Shown here: in pieces, positions 1-9,037 of the stretch
Numbering within the stretch: position 1 is the stretch's first letter
Layout: every line of letters begins with the position of its first letter
Origin: Agrococcus sediminis
GTDB taxonomy: Bacteria > Actinomycetota > Actinomycetes > Actinomycetales > Microbacteriaceae
Assembly: GCF_007923295.1 (NCBI RefSeq)
Contig: NZ_VOIR01000014.1
Location: 163,825 to 227,824, forward strand
Direction: 5' to 3'
Length of the DNA: 64,000 nt
The notes under the pieces: model-generated
What the model was told of the DNA's origin: nothing
Databases searched by the model: none
Seen by the model: the letters and a program-made list of their open reading frames with translations, nothing else
Position numbers and translations under genes: made by a program

Positions 1-212
1 ACGCCGGCCGCGGGCTCGGCGCCGAGGCGCTGCGCGAGCGGCAGGCCGAACGCGAAGGTCTTGCCGGTGCCGGTCTTGGCCTGGCCGATGATGTCCTGGC
101 CCGACAGCGCGAGCGGGATCGTCTGCGTCTGGATCGGGAAGGGCTCGAGGATGCCGCGGTCGGCGAGGGCCTGGACCATGTCGGCGTCGATGGAGAGGTC
201 TTGGAAGGTCAA
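1..212 (-). CDS. DEAD-box RNA helicase, N-terminal part (cut by window edge)
   Basis: This is the first 70 codons of a superfamily 2 RNA helicase, an ATP-driven RNA-unwinding enzyme of ribosome or mRNA metabolism. A Q-motif (FPIQTQTIPLALSGQD) and motif I (AKTGTGKT, about residues 43-50) are visible; the rest lies beyond base 1. The start is TTG at 212: an in-frame TAG sits just upstream, and no ATG or GTG occurs before the conserved TFQDLS. A -10 box (TACGCT on the minus strand, complement of 245-250) implies a leader of about 26 bases. The gene is divergent from the ferritin-like gene. Which helicase subfamily it belongs to cannot be told from this fragment. Confidence 0.9.
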   Translation of the reverse strand, partial: MTFQDLSIDADMVQALADRGILEPFPIQTQTIPLALSGQDIIGQAKTGTGKTFAFGLPLAQRLGAEPAAG

Positions 213-299
213 GAGAGGGTTCCGCCTGTTCGTCTACTCCGACCAGCGTACCCGGGGGCGTGCGGGCGCGGCCGCATCGCGGCCCTAGACTGCTCGACT

Positions 300-1025
300 G
301 TGGTGAAGTGGTTCGACAGGACGCCGCGCGACGTGACGCGCCAGCTGCTGCGGCATCACCGCGTCCCGGTGGTCGGCGACCGCGTGCTGCTGCAGGACGT
401 GCGGCCCGCGCTCGTGCCGTTCGTCGGCCAGGCGCTCGGCCTCGAGCTCGACCTCGTGGCGAAGGCCGGCCGCGTGCTGGAGCAGGCGCCGTCGCTCGAG
501 ACGCAGGTGGCGCTCGCCGACGTGGTGCGCATCCACGCGACGCGCGCGGGGGCGTTCGCGCGCATCCTGGACGGCGAGGGCGTCGAGCCCGAGGATGCGA
601 TGCGCCCGTTCGCCGATGCCACGCGGGACTTCTCGAACCTGGTCGAGGGCGCCGACTGGTACGAGCAGGTGCTCGCGATCCACGTCATCAGCGGCCTGCT
701 CGAGGACTTCTTCGTCGCGATCGTGCCGGGGCTGCCCGAGGACGACCAGGACGCCATGCTGCGGGCGCTCCGCGGCGAGAGCGCGCACGGGCACCTCGTG
801 CGCATCCTCCAGGCCGCGATCCACGCGACGCCGAGGCTCTCCGACCGGCTGGCCGTGTGGGGCCGCCGGCTCGTCGGCGACGCGCTGCTGCAGATGTACC
901 TCGCGGTCAACGGGCCCGACGACTCCGGTCGCGCCGTGCCGAGCCAGCCGCGGCTCGAGCCCGCGTTCAACGACATCGTCGCGTCGCACACCCGCCGCAT
1001 GGACGAGCTGGGCCTCACGGCCTGA
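300..1025 (+). CDS. Ferritin-like fold protein
   Basis: This 241-residue alpha-helical protein resembles the actinobacterial ferritin-like/MiaE-type family found beside DEAD-box helicases and DUF3107. Acidic and His residues that could bind a di-iron centre occur along the helices (ETQVALADVVRIHATR, DWYEQVLAIHVISGLLEDFF, ESAHGHLVRILQ), but the exact ligands cannot be proved by eye. No signal peptide is seen. The start is GTG 300 or GTG 303 (adjacent codons). A TAGACT -10 box at 286-291 lies eight bases before GTG 300 and there is no Shine-Dalgarno, so the mRNA is probably leaderless. The substrate is unknown; a tRNA hydroxylase role by analogy to MiaE is only a guess. Confidence 0.75.
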   Translation: MVKWFDRTPRDVTRQLLRHHRVPVVGDRVLLQDVRPALVPFVGQALGLELDLVAKAGRVLEQAPSLETQVALADVVRIHATRAGAFARILDGEGVEPEDAMRPFADATRDFSNLVEGADWYEQVLAIHVISGLLEDFFVAIVPGLPEDDQDAMLRALRGESAHGHLVRILQAAIHATPRLSDRLAVWGRRLVGDALLQMYLAVNGPDDSGRAVPSQPRLEPAFNDIVASHTRRMDELGLTA

Positions 1026-1060
1026 GGCAGCGCGCGCGGCTCGAGCCGTGCGGGCGGGCG

Positions 1061-1363
1061 TCAGGCCTTGCGGGCGGTGAGCGCTGCGAGGTACGCGGCG
1101 TCCGCGCGCTCGCGGCGCTGCGGCAGGACCTTCGGCAGCGCGACCGCGACGACGAGCGCGGCGACGAGGCTGCCGATCCAGGCCCAGCCGTTGTCGGCTG
1201 CGGCGCCGAGCATCGCGGCGGCCGTCCACACGACGCCGGCGGCGGCGGCGGGCGCGAGCACGTTGAGGAAGAGGCCCACCCACTCGCGGCCCGGCAGCAG
1301 GTAGCGGGCCACGAGCCCGATCGCGGCGCCGAACACCATCGGCACGATGACCAGGATGGGCAT
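1061..1363 (-). CDS. Small four-helix membrane protein
   Basis: This 100-residue hydrophobic protein has about three or four membrane segments (residues about 1-20, 27-50, 58-78) and a charged, basic C-terminus (LPQRRERADAAY). It starts at ATG 1363, overlapping the stop of the DUF3107 gene by ATGA, so the two are translationally coupled. I do not recognise a family. The coupling suggests co-expression with the DUF3107 protein but gives no function. Confidence 0.7.
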   Translation of the reverse strand: MPILVIVPMVFGAAIGLVARYLLPGREWVGLFLNVLAPAAAAGVVWTAAAMLGAAADNGWAWIGSLVAALVVAVALPKVLPQRRERADAAYLAALTARKA

Positions 1364-1581
1364 CAGGCGACGAAGCCGATCTTGCGCGTCGACTCGCTGC
1401 CGATCTCGACGTAGGCGATGTTCGCGCTCGGCACGATGTAGCGGCGCCCCTTCGCGTCGTCGAGCGCGAGGTGCCCGGCCTCGAGCGCGGCGAGCACCGC
1501 GGACTCGACCTCCTGGGCGGTCTGCGACGAGTCGAATGCGATCTCGCGTGCCGAGTCCTTGATGCCGATGCGGATGTCCAT
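1363..1581 (-). CDS. DUF3107 family protein
   Basis: This 72-residue protein matches the short actinobacterial DUF3107 family (homologue of mycobacterial Rv3208A), recognisable from MDIRIGIKDSAREI, YIVPSANIAYVEIG and the terminal RKIGFVA. Its function is unknown. In the family it sits next to the adnAB region, as here. The start ATG is preceded by a TATCCT -10 box with a seven-base spacer and no Shine-Dalgarno, so translation is probably leaderless. The stop overlaps the start of the downstream membrane-protein gene. Confidence 0.85.
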   Translation of the reverse strand: MDIRIGIKDSAREIAFDSSQTAQEVESAVLAALEAGHLALDDAKGRRYIVPSANIAYVEIGSESTRKIGFVA

Positions 1582-1588
1582 GCTCCCG

Positions 1589-1594
1589 AGGATA
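1589..1594 (-). promoter_or_regulatory. -10 box of DUF3107 gene (leaderless)
   Basis: TATCCT on the minus strand, seven bases before the ATG at 1581. There is no purine-rich ribosome site between, so transcription should begin at or next to the start codon. Confidence 0.55.
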
Positions 1595-1682
1595 GGCGAT
1601 CGGATGCGGCCGTCCCGCCGTGTCCGCCGAGGGCGATCACCTCCCTCGCGCGGCGCTCGCGCCCCCTGTGGGCGGCCGCGGA

Positions 1683-1688
1683 TACCGT
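1683..1688 (+). promoter_or_regulatory. -10 box of adnA (leaderless)
   Basis: TACCGT, six bases before ATG 1695. Together with the divergent DUF3107 promoter it leaves about 90 bases between the two -10 boxes. Confidence 0.55.
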
Positions 1689-1694
1689 GGCCGC

Positions 1695-4600
1695 ATGCCC
1701 AGCCAGAGCCTGCTCGAGACGAGCGTCGACCTCGACGAGTCCCAGCGTGCCGTGCTCACGCTGCCCGAGGGCGCATCCGCCATCGTCCTCGGCGTCGCCG
1801 GCTCCGGCAAGACCACGGCGCTCGTCGAGCTCGCCGCCGCGCGGCTCGCGGGCGGGCTCGAGCCGTCGGGCCTGCTCGTGGTGGCCGGCTCCCGGCAGGC
1901 CGCGACGGCGCTGCGCGACCGGCTCGCGCGCCGCACGGCGCGCGTCACGCCGGGGCCGCTCGCGCGCTCGATGCCGTCGTTCGCGCACGCGCTGCTCACG
2001 GCAGCCGCGATGGCCGACGAGCGGCCCGCGCCGCAGCTGCTCTCGGGCGCCGAGCAGGACCGCATCATCGCGGCGATGCTCGCCGGCCACGCCGACGACG
2101 CGGCCGAGGGCGTCGCGCGCGGGCCGCGCTGGCCCGAGCACCTGCACGCCGAGGTGCGGGAGCAGGCGGGCTTCCGCGCCGAGCTGCGCGAGCTCATGGC
2201 CGCGGCCGAGGAGCGCGGCATGGATGCGTCGGCGCTCGCTGCGCGCGCGGCCGAGCGCGGGGTGCCGGAGTGGGCGGCGGCCGCCGAGTTCATGGCCGAG
2301 CTCGAGCGGCTCCAGCGGCTCGAGCGGCGGGGCGCCGAGGCCGTGACCGCCGCGTCGCTGCTGCGCCGCGCGGCCGGCGCGATCGCCGACACCCGGGTGC
2401 CGCTGCCGAGCCTCGTGCTCGTCGACGACGCGCAGGAGCTCACCGAGGGCGCGGTCGTCGTGCTCGAGGCGCTCCGCGCGCGCGGCGCCGCGGTCGTCGC
2501 CTTCGGCGACCCCGACACGACCACGGGCGGCTTCCGCGGCGCCGACGCCGCGCTGCTCGCGGCGCTCCCCGCGCGGCTCGGGTTCGCGCACGAGCACGGC
2601 CACCGGCTCGAGCTCGCGCACGACCACCGCCACGGCGAGACGGTGCGCGCCTTCCTCGCGAGGTCCGTGCAGGGCATCGGCACCGCAGGCGGCGGCACGC
2701 ACCGGCAGGCCGCCCCGCGCGCCGAGGCGGGCGACGACGTGCTCGAGCTGCACCTCGCCCAGTCGCTCGACGAGCAGGCGCGCCGCATCGCGCGGCTGAT
2801 CCACGAGCGTCGGGCGCGCGGCGTCGGGTTCGACGAGATCGCGGTGATCGCGCGCACCGGCCGTGCCGCCGCCGAGCTCGGCTCGCTGCTGTCGGCGCTC
2901 GAGGTGCCGGTCGCGTCGGGCGGGCCGACGCGCCTGCGCGAGGCCGAGGTCGTCGAGGCGCTCGTGAGCGTGCTCGCCGTCGCGACCGGCCGCCGCGTGC
3001 TCGACGCGCAGCTCGCCGAGGAGCTGCTGCGCAGCGACCTGCTCGGCCTCGACGCCCTCGCGGTGCGGCGGCTGAAGCGCGCGCTGCGGCACCGCATCGT
3101 CGCTGCCGGCGGCCAGGTGCACGTCGCCGGGGCCGAGCTCGTGCGCGATGCGATCGTCGCCGCCGCGGCGGGCGACGACGAGCAGCTGGAGGGGCTCGCC
3201 GCAGCCCGCCAGGGCGCCGCCGGCGCCCGCCGGCTCGCGCGCATGCTCGCCGACGCGCGGGCGCTGCTCACGGCCGACGACCCGGCGGGAGCCGACCGCG
3301 TGCTGTGGGCCGCGTGGAGCGCCGCCGGCGTCGCCGAGGCGTGGCGTCGCGCGGCGCTCGCGGGCTCGGGCGTCGAGAGCGCGCTCGCGAACCGGCGGCT
3401 CGACGCGGTCGTGGCGCTCTTCGACCAGGTGGCGCGCCTGATCGAGCGGCGGCCCGACGCCGACACGGGCGCCTTCGTCGACGCGTGGCTCGCGTCGAGC
3501 GTCGACGACGACTCCCTCGCCGCCCGCGCCGAGGGCGCCCGCGTCGCGATCGGCACCCCCGGCCAGTTCGTCGGGCGCGAGCTCGACACCGTGATCGTCG
3601 CCGGGCTGCAGGACGGCGTGTGGCCCAACCTCCGGCCGCGCGGGTCGCTGCTGGGCGCCAACCGGCTCGACGGCGACCCCACCGAGGACGCCCGTGCGGG
3701 GGTGCTCCACGACGAGCTGCGCACGTTCGTGAAGGCGGTCTCGACCGCGCGCGCTGCCGTGCTGCTGACGGCGGTCGCGAGCGAGGACGAGCAGCCGTCG
3801 CCGTTCGTGCTCGCGGTCGAGCCGGAGCCGGTCCCCGGCGCCGACGACAGCTGGCACTCGCTGCGCTCGCTCGTCGCGAGCCTGCGGCGGCGGGTCGTCG
3901 ACCGCCGCCCCGACGCCGACCGGGCGGCGGCGGCGCTCCGCCGCCTCGCCGATGCGGGCGTGCCGGGCGCCTCGCCCGCCGAGTGGGCCGGGCTGCTGGC
4001 GGTCTCGACGACCGAGCGGCTCGACGCGAGCGAGCAGGTGCGCGTGAGCCCCTCGGCGCTGCAGGGCCTCGTCGAGTGCGAGCTCTCGTGGGTGGTGGGC
4101 CGGCTCGCCGGCGGCACCTCCAACCGCGCCGCGGCGCTCGGCACGATCGTGCACGACGCGGTCGAGCGCGTCGACGCGACCGACGCCGCGGCGATCGAGG
4201 CGGCCGTCGAGGCGCGCTTCGCCGAGCTCGACCACCCCTCGACGTGGGAGGCGGCGCAGCAGCGCGACGAGGTCGTGCCGATGGCGGGCGCGCTCGCCGG
4301 CTACTTCCAGGTGCTGCGCGGCGCCGGCTGGAGGATCGAGCGCGACGAGCGCGAGGCCCGCTTCTCGGTCGAGGTCGGCGGCGCGGTGCTCTCCGGCGCG
4401 ATCGACTGGATCGAGCACGGGCCGGCGGGCGAGGTGCGCATCGTCGACCTGAAGACGGGCAAGAAGGTGCCGAGCACCGTGCCCGGGCTCGGCAACCTCC
4501 AGCTGCGCGCCTACCAGCTCGCCGTCGCGCTCGGCGGCATCGAGGGCATCGAGGCGGGCGCGCAGACGACGGCGCGGCTCGTCATGCCCAAGCTCGCCCG

Positions 4601-4784
4601 CAAGGAGAAGACGGTCGACTCCGAGCCGTTCGACGAGGTGGCGGATGCGTTCCGCGAGCACCTGCGGACGGCGGTCGAGACCATGGGCGGCGCCACGTTC
4701 GTCGCCCGGCCCGAGCTGCACTGCAGCGGCGACTACAGCTTCGGCCAGTGCGCGATCCACGTCATCCCGGAGGTCACCGAGTGA
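1695..4784 (+). CDS. adnA: AdnA-like helicase-nuclease subunit (UvrD-type motor, RecB-type nuclease)
   Basis: A 1029-residue protein with an N-terminal superfamily 1 helicase and a C-terminal PD-(D/E)XK nuclease, as in the actinobacterial end-resection enzyme AdnAB, which processes double-strand breaks. Walker A is GVAGSGKTT (residues about 33-41). Walker B reads VDDAQE (about 242) where active motors have DExQ, and motif III reads GDPDTT (about 271), lacking the usual Gln. The nuclease motif IVDLKTGK is near 915 and LQLRAYQLAV follows. The order upstream of AdnB matches mycobacterial Rv3202c-Rv3201c. The start at ATG 1695 is chosen from the TACCGT box six bases upstream. The stop overlaps the AdnB start (GTGA). 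Confidence 0.88.
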   Translation: MPSQSLLETSVDLDESQRAVLTLPEGASAIVLGVAGSGKTTALVELAAARLAGGLEPSGLLVVAGSRQAATALRDRLARRTARVTPGPLARSMPSFAHALLTAAAMADERPAPQLLSGAEQDRIIAAMLAGHADDAAEGVARGPRWPEHLHAEVREQAGFRAELRELMAAAEERGMDASALAARAAERGVPEWAAAAEFMAELERLQRLERRGAEAVTAASLLRRAAGAIADTRVPLPSLVLVDDAQELTEGAVVVLEALRARGAAVVAFGDPDTTTGGFRGADAALLAALPARLGFAHEHGHRLELAHDHRHGETVRAFLARSVQGIGTAGGGTHRQAAPRAEAGDDVLELHLAQSLDEQARRIARLIHERRARGVGFDEIAVIARTGRAAAELGSLLSALEVPVASGGPTRLREAEVVEALVSVLAVATGRRVLDAQLAEELLRSDLLGLDALAVRRLKRALRHRIVAAGGQVHVAGAELVRDAIVAAAAGDDEQLEGLAAARQGAAGARRLARMLADARALLTADDPAGADRVLWAAWSAAGVAEAWRRAALAGSGVESALANRRLDAVVALFDQVARLIERRPDADTGAFVDAWLASSVDDDSLAARAEGARVAIGTPGQFVGRELDTVIVAGLQDGVWPNLRPRGSLLGANRLDGDPTEDARAGVLHDELRTFVKAVSTARAAVLLTAVASEDEQPSPFVLAVEPEPVPGADDSWHSLRSLVASLRRRVVDRRPDADRAAAALRRLADAGVPGASPAEWAGLLAVSTTERLDASEQVRVSPSALQGLVECELSWVVGRLAGGTSNRAAALGTIVHDAVERVDATDAAAIEAAVEARFAELDHPSTWEAAQQRDEVVPMAGALAGYFQVLRGAGWRIERDEREARFSVEVGGAVLSGAIDWIEHGPAGEVRIVDLKTGKKVPSTVPGLGNLQLRAYQLAVALGGIEGIEAGAQTTARLVMPKLARKEKTVDSEPFDEVADAFREHLRTAVETMGGATFVARPELHCSGDYSFGQCAIHVIPEVTE

Positions 4785-7700
4785 TCAGCGCCATCGAGAT
4801 CACCGAGGCGATCGCAGCCGTGCGGGGCCGCGAGCCGCAGCTGCCGACCGACGAGCAGATCGCCGTCATCGAGGCGCCCGAGGCGCCCACGCTCGTCGTC
4901 GCGGGCGCCGGCAGCGGCAAGACCCACACGATGGCGCAGCGCGTGCTGTGGCTCGTCGCGAACGGCTCGGTCGCGCCCGACGAGGTGCTCGGGCTCACGT
5001 TCACCCGCAAGGCCGCCGGCGAGCTCGGCGAGCGGCTGCACGCCGAGCTGCGCGCGCTGGCGCAGGCGGGGCTCGTCGACGCGGAGGTCGCCGCGACGCG
5101 CAGGCCCGTCGTGCAGACCTACAACTCCTTCGCGAGCGCGCTGTTCCGCGAGTGGGCGCTGCTCATCGGCCGCGACCCCGAGTCCGAGGTGCTCACCGAC
5201 CCGGCGGCCTTCCTGCTCGCGCTGCGCGTCGCGCGGGCCTCCGACGACCTGCGGCTCGCGGCGCTCGGCCGCGCCGAGACGATCGCCGACCGCGTCGTGC
5301 AGCTCGCCGGCACGCTCGGCGACCACCGCGTCTCGACCGCGGAGCTGCGGCGCGGGCGCTACCCGGAGCGCTTCCGCGCGCTGCTCGAGCTGCCGACCGC
5401 CGACGAGCCGAAGGACTTCCGCGCGGCCCACGCGAAGGCGATCGCGCAGGACGTGGAGCGCATCGGTGGCCTCGAGCCGCTCGCCGACCTGGTCGACGCG
5501 TTCGACGACGCCAAGCGCCGCCGCGGCGCGGTGCAGTTCAGCGACCAGGTGCGGCTCGCGCTCGACGCCGTGAGCGCGCACGCAGGCGCGGTCGACGAGC
5601 TGCGCTCGCGCCACCGCGCCGTGCTGCTCGACGAGTTCCAGGACACCTCGGTGCTGCAGCTGCAGCTCATCCACGCGCTCTTCGACGGCTCGCCCGTCAT
5701 GGCCGTCGGCGACCCGAACCAGGCGATCTACGGCTTCCGCGGCGCGAGCGCCGGCACCCTCGCCCTCTTCGCGCAGCGCTTCCGCGTCGAGCGCACCCTC
5801 ACGCTCTCGACGAGCTGGCGCAACGACGAGGACGTGCTCGCGCTCGCGCACGCGGTCGCGAGCGAGCTGCCGGAGCAGCCGGGCGTGCCGGTCAAGCGGC
5901 TCGAGCCGCGCCGGGGCGCCGGCCCGGGCGACGTCGTCGTGCGCCACCTGCCGACGATCGAGGACGAGTCGCGCGAGCTGGCAGGCTGGCTGCGCTCGCA
6001 CGGCGCCGGCGTCGCGGGCTCGCCGGTGACGGGCGCGGTGCTCGTGCGCTCCCACTCGCAGGGCGTCGAGCTCACGCGCGCGCTCCGTGCCGAGGGCATC
6101 CGCGTCTTCCGGTCCGGCGGCGGCGGGTTGCTCGACGAGCCGGAGGTCGTCGACCTCGTCGCCGCGCTGCGCGTGCTCGGCCGGCCGGAGGAGGGCTCGA
6201 GCCTCGTGCGGCTGCTCGCCGGCAGCCGCTGGCGCATCGGCGTCGCCGACCTCGCGGCGCTGCAGCGCCACGCCGCCGCGCTCGCGAAGCGCGGCCTGAG
6301 CGACGACCAGCGCAGCGCCGACCGCGGTGCGATCGCGCCGGAGGCCCACGTGTCGATCGTCGACGCGCTCGACGCGCTCGTCGACGGCCCGCAGCTCGAC
6401 GGCGCGACCGAGGTCGGGCTCGCGCGCATGCGCGAGGCGGGGTCGCTGCTGCGCGAGCTGCGCCGACGCGCCGGCATGCCGCTCGCCGAGCTCGTGCGCA
6501 GCGTCGAGCAGGCGCTGCGGCTCGACATCGAGGTGGCGGCGAAGCGCCACCACGCCCACGGCGCGCTCGACGCGTTCGGCCGCGAGGTGCAGGCGTTCGC
6601 CGCCGCCGACGAGCGCGGCTCGCTCGAGGCCTTCCTCACCTACCTCGACGTGCTCGAGGCGGGCCGCGGCCCCGATGTGCCCGAGCCTGAGCCGGAGCCC
6701 GGCTGGGTGCAGGTGCTGACCATGCACGCGTCCAAGGGGCTCGAATGGGACGTCGTGGCCCTGCCGCGGCTCGCGGCCGCGAAGCAGGACGACCAGCCGC
6801 TCGGCTGGCTGACGCACGCGACGCTGCCCTACCCGCTGCGCGGCGACGTCGACCTGCTGCCGCACCTCGAGTGGCAGGGGCACGCGACCCAGCACGACTA
6901 CGCGCTCGCGCGCGAGCGCTTCCTCGGGCAGCTCTGGGAGCACTACCAGTCCGAGGAGGACCGGCTCGCCTACGTCGGCGTCACGCGCGCCCGCCGCGCG
7001 CTGTGGCTCTCCGGTGCGCAGTGGTACGGCATGGCCCGCACGCCCGCGAAGCCCAAGCGCCTGCTCGAGCTCGCGGCCCGCGCCATAGGCGCCGAGCTGC
7101 TCGAGCAGCCCGAGAAGGGCGCCGAGAACCCGCTCGGCGACCGCAGCCCCTCGCTCGCCTGGCCCGTCGATCCGCTCGGTGCCCGCCGGGCTGCGGTCGA
7201 GGCGGCCGCCGCGAGCGTCGAGGCGGCGGATGCGTCGACGCCGACCCCGTGGGACGAGGCGATCGAGCTGCTGCTCGCCGACCGCGGCGCGACCGAGCTC
7301 ACCCTCCCGACCCGCATCGCCGCATCCGGCTTCAAGGACTGGGCGGCCGACCCTGTCGCGGTCGCCCGCCAGATCGCACGCCCCATGCCGCAGCAGCCGT
7401 TCGCCGCGACGCGCCTGGGCACGCTGTTCCACGGCTGGGTCGAGCGGCGCGGGAGCGCCGTCGGCCTCGGCGACGCGATCGACGACGAGGCCCTCGATGA
7501 GGAGCTCGTCGGCATCGACGCCGAGCGCCTCGACCGGCTGAAGCGCACGTTCGCGGCCTCGCCCTACGGCGGCCGCGCGCCGGCCGAGACCGAGATCGAG
7601 ATCCACCTGCCGCTCGCGGGCACGACCGTCGTCTGCAAGATCGACGCCGTCTACCGCGACGGCGACCGCGCGACCGTCGTCGACTGGAAGACCGGCGCCC

Positions 7701-7927
7701 TCCCGAAGGGCGCGGCCGACCTCGAGGCGAGGCAGCTGCAGCTCGCGCTGTACCGCGCGGCCTACGCGGCGCACGCCGGGCTCGACCCCGAGCAGGTCGA
7801 CGCCGAGCTCTACTTCGTCGAGCACGACCGCGTCGTGCGGCCCGAGCGCATCGAGTCGCTCGCGGAGCTCGAGGCCCGGTGGCTGCGGGCGCAGCAGGCG
7901 GTGGCGGAGGCCTCGGCGCTCGCCTGA
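4781..7927 (+). CDS. adnB: AdnB-like helicase-nuclease subunit
   Basis: A 1048-residue UvrD-family motor plus RecB-like nuclease, the predicted partner of the upstream gene in a heterodimeric DNA-end resection complex. All motor motifs look intact: AGAGSGKT (about 41-48), motif Ia LTFTRKAA, motif II LLDEFQDTS (about 284), GDPNQAIYGFRG, TMHASKGLEWD and YVGVTRARRAL (about 730). The nuclease motif VVDWKTG lies near 966. It starts at GTG 4781, whose TG is shared with the AdnA stop, so translation is coupled. The family model is that AdnB supplies the leading motor; the intact motifs here, against degenerate ones in AdnA, agree with that. Confidence 0.9.
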   Translation: MISAIEITEAIAAVRGREPQLPTDEQIAVIEAPEAPTLVVAGAGSGKTHTMAQRVLWLVANGSVAPDEVLGLTFTRKAAGELGERLHAELRALAQAGLVDAEVAATRRPVVQTYNSFASALFREWALLIGRDPESEVLTDPAAFLLALRVARASDDLRLAALGRAETIADRVVQLAGTLGDHRVSTAELRRGRYPERFRALLELPTADEPKDFRAAHAKAIAQDVERIGGLEPLADLVDAFDDAKRRRGAVQFSDQVRLALDAVSAHAGAVDELRSRHRAVLLDEFQDTSVLQLQLIHALFDGSPVMAVGDPNQAIYGFRGASAGTLALFAQRFRVERTLTLSTSWRNDEDVLALAHAVASELPEQPGVPVKRLEPRRGAGPGDVVVRHLPTIEDESRELAGWLRSHGAGVAGSPVTGAVLVRSHSQGVELTRALRAEGIRVFRSGGGGLLDEPEVVDLVAALRVLGRPEEGSSLVRLLAGSRWRIGVADLAALQRHAAALAKRGLSDDQRSADRGAIAPEAHVSIVDALDALVDGPQLDGATEVGLARMREAGSLLRELRRRAGMPLAELVRSVEQALRLDIEVAAKRHHAHGALDAFGREVQAFAAADERGSLEAFLTYLDVLEAGRGPDVPEPEPEPGWVQVLTMHASKGLEWDVVALPRLAAAKQDDQPLGWLTHATLPYPLRGDVDLLPHLEWQGHATQHDYALARERFLGQLWEHYQSEEDRLAYVGVTRARRALWLSGAQWYGMARTPAKPKRLLELAARAIGAELLEQPEKGAENPLGDRSPSLAWPVDPLGARRAAVEAAAASVEAADASTPTPWDEAIELLLADRGATELTLPTRIAASGFKDWAADPVAVARQIARPMPQQPFAATRLGTLFHGWVERRGSAVGLGDAIDDEALDEELVGIDAERLDRLKRTFAASPYGGRAPAETEIEIHLPLAGTTVVCKIDAVYRDGDRATVVDWKTGALPKGAADLEARQLQLALYRAAYAAHAGLDPEQVDAELYFVEHDRVVRPERIESLAELEARWLRAQQAVAEASALA

Positions 7928-7938
7928 GCGCCGTCCCG

Positions 7939-8979
7939 CTAGGGCCGGTCGCTGTCCGCGCGGTCGGGCGCCCCGGGCACCTCGCCCGTGGCGGCGGGCG
8001 ACTTGCCGAGGTACTCCTGCACCCCGGTGAGGTCCATGGTCTCGAGCCGCTGCGGGGCGATCGCGGCGCCCGGATCGCGGTCGACGCGGGCGACGAGGCC
8101 GGCGAGCATGCCCTTCGCGTCGTCGACGATCGACTCGTCGCCCTTCGCGACGCCGTGCAGCAGCCAGCGGGCGATGTCGAGCTCGGCGTGCAGCATCGCG
8201 CGCTGCCGCACCTGCCGGTCGCCGATGCCGCGCGCGGCGGCGTGCGCGTCGAACGCCTCGTCGACGCTGCCGAACTCGGTCGAGCCGAGCAGGAACGCCA
8301 GATCGCGGGCCGGGTCGCCCACCGAGAGCGCGTGCCAGCCGTCGAGCCCCACGACGCGCGCGCCCTCGACGCGGAACGCGGGTGCCTGCAGATCGCCGTG
8401 CACGAGCGTCGGCTTGAACTGCCACAGGCGGTCGTCGCCGAGCGCGCCCTCCCAGCGCTCGAGCAGCGCCGCGGGTACCGCACCGGTCGCGGCGGCGCGG
8501 TCGAACGTGTCGAGCAGCTGCTGGCGGAGCGCCGGCGCGCCCTCGTGCGGGAGGCCGGCGTCGGCGGCGACCGACGTCGGCAGCTCGTGGATCGCGGCGA
8601 TCGCCTGGCCGACGGCGGCGGCGAGCCCGGGGCGCGCGGGGGAGAGGTCGCCGAGCCGCATCACCTCGCCGCCGAGCCGCGTCAGCACGAACAGCCGCGA
8701 CCGGCCGGCGTCGACGGTGCCGAGCACGGACGGCACCTCGAACGGCAGGCGCGAGCGGGTCGCGAGCGTCAGGGCCGCGAGCGCGGCCGCGTGCTCCTCG
8801 GCGGAGCGCAGCGCCGCCACGGAGCGGGGGAGCACGACCTGGACGGTCTCGCCGTCCGCGAGCCGCGCGGCGACGACCGAGCGGTGCTCGTCCGAGCCGT
8901 CCTCCGAGGCGCCCACGACGTCGAGGCCCTCGACGGCGGTGGTGGCGAGCGCGGCTAGAGTGAAGGGGTTCGTGCTCAT
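7939..8979 (-). CDS. Aminoglycoside-phosphotransferase-fold protein with altered catalytic loop
   Basis: A 346-residue APH/choline-kinase-fold protein. The catalytic-loop region reads LVHGDLQAPAF: His, Gly and Asp are kept, but the Asn of the canonical HGDLxxxN is missing. The second metal site is LDGWHALSVGDPARDLAF, which keeps the Asp. It may be a weak or non-kinase member. It lies between the adnAB and nudC genes and convergent to adnB (11-base gap). Similar APH-fold genes occur at this locus in other actinobacteria, so antibiotic resistance is unlikely to be its role. ATG 8979 has a TAGCCT box seven bases upstream and no Shine-Dalgarno. Confidence 0.8.
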   Translation of the reverse strand: MSTNPFTLAALATTAVEGLDVVGASEDGSDEHRSVVAARLADGETVQVVLPRSVAALRSAEEHAAALAALTLATRSRLPFEVPSVLGTVDAGRSRLFVLTRLGGEVMRLGDLSPARPGLAAAVGQAIAAIHELPTSVAADAGLPHEGAPALRQQLLDTFDRAAATGAVPAALLERWEGALGDDRLWQFKPTLVHGDLQAPAFRVEGARVVGLDGWHALSVGDPARDLAFLLGSTEFGSVDEAFDAHAAARGIGDRQVRQRAMLHAELDIARWLLHGVAKGDESIVDDAKGMLAGLVARVDRDPGAAIAPQRLETMDLTGVQEYLGKSPAATGEVPGAPDRADSDRP

Positions 8980-8986
8980 GGATGCC

Positions 8987-8992
8987 AGGCTA
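8987..8992 (-). promoter_or_regulatory. -10 box of the APH-fold gene (leaderless)
   Basis: TAGCCT on the minus strand, seven bases before the ATG at 8979. Confidence 0.5.
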
Positions 8993-9037
8993 GGCCGACC
9001 TCGACCCGAGGCGGACGCGCCACGCGACGGAGGTGAC

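Noticed and set aside
285-4760. Very long open frames on the strand opposite adnA, and similar 1000-2000 codon frames elsewhere (for example 1559-7927 read as one protein)
   Set aside because: They are by-products of high GC: composition is Arg/Ala/Gly/Pro-rich without motifs, and they run antisense or out of frame to genes with clear helicase, nuclease or transport motifs.
7939-8979. Antibiotic-resistance phosphotransferase
   Set aside because: The APH fold is clear, but the catalytic Asn is missing and the gene has a conserved core-genome location, so a resistance role is not supported.
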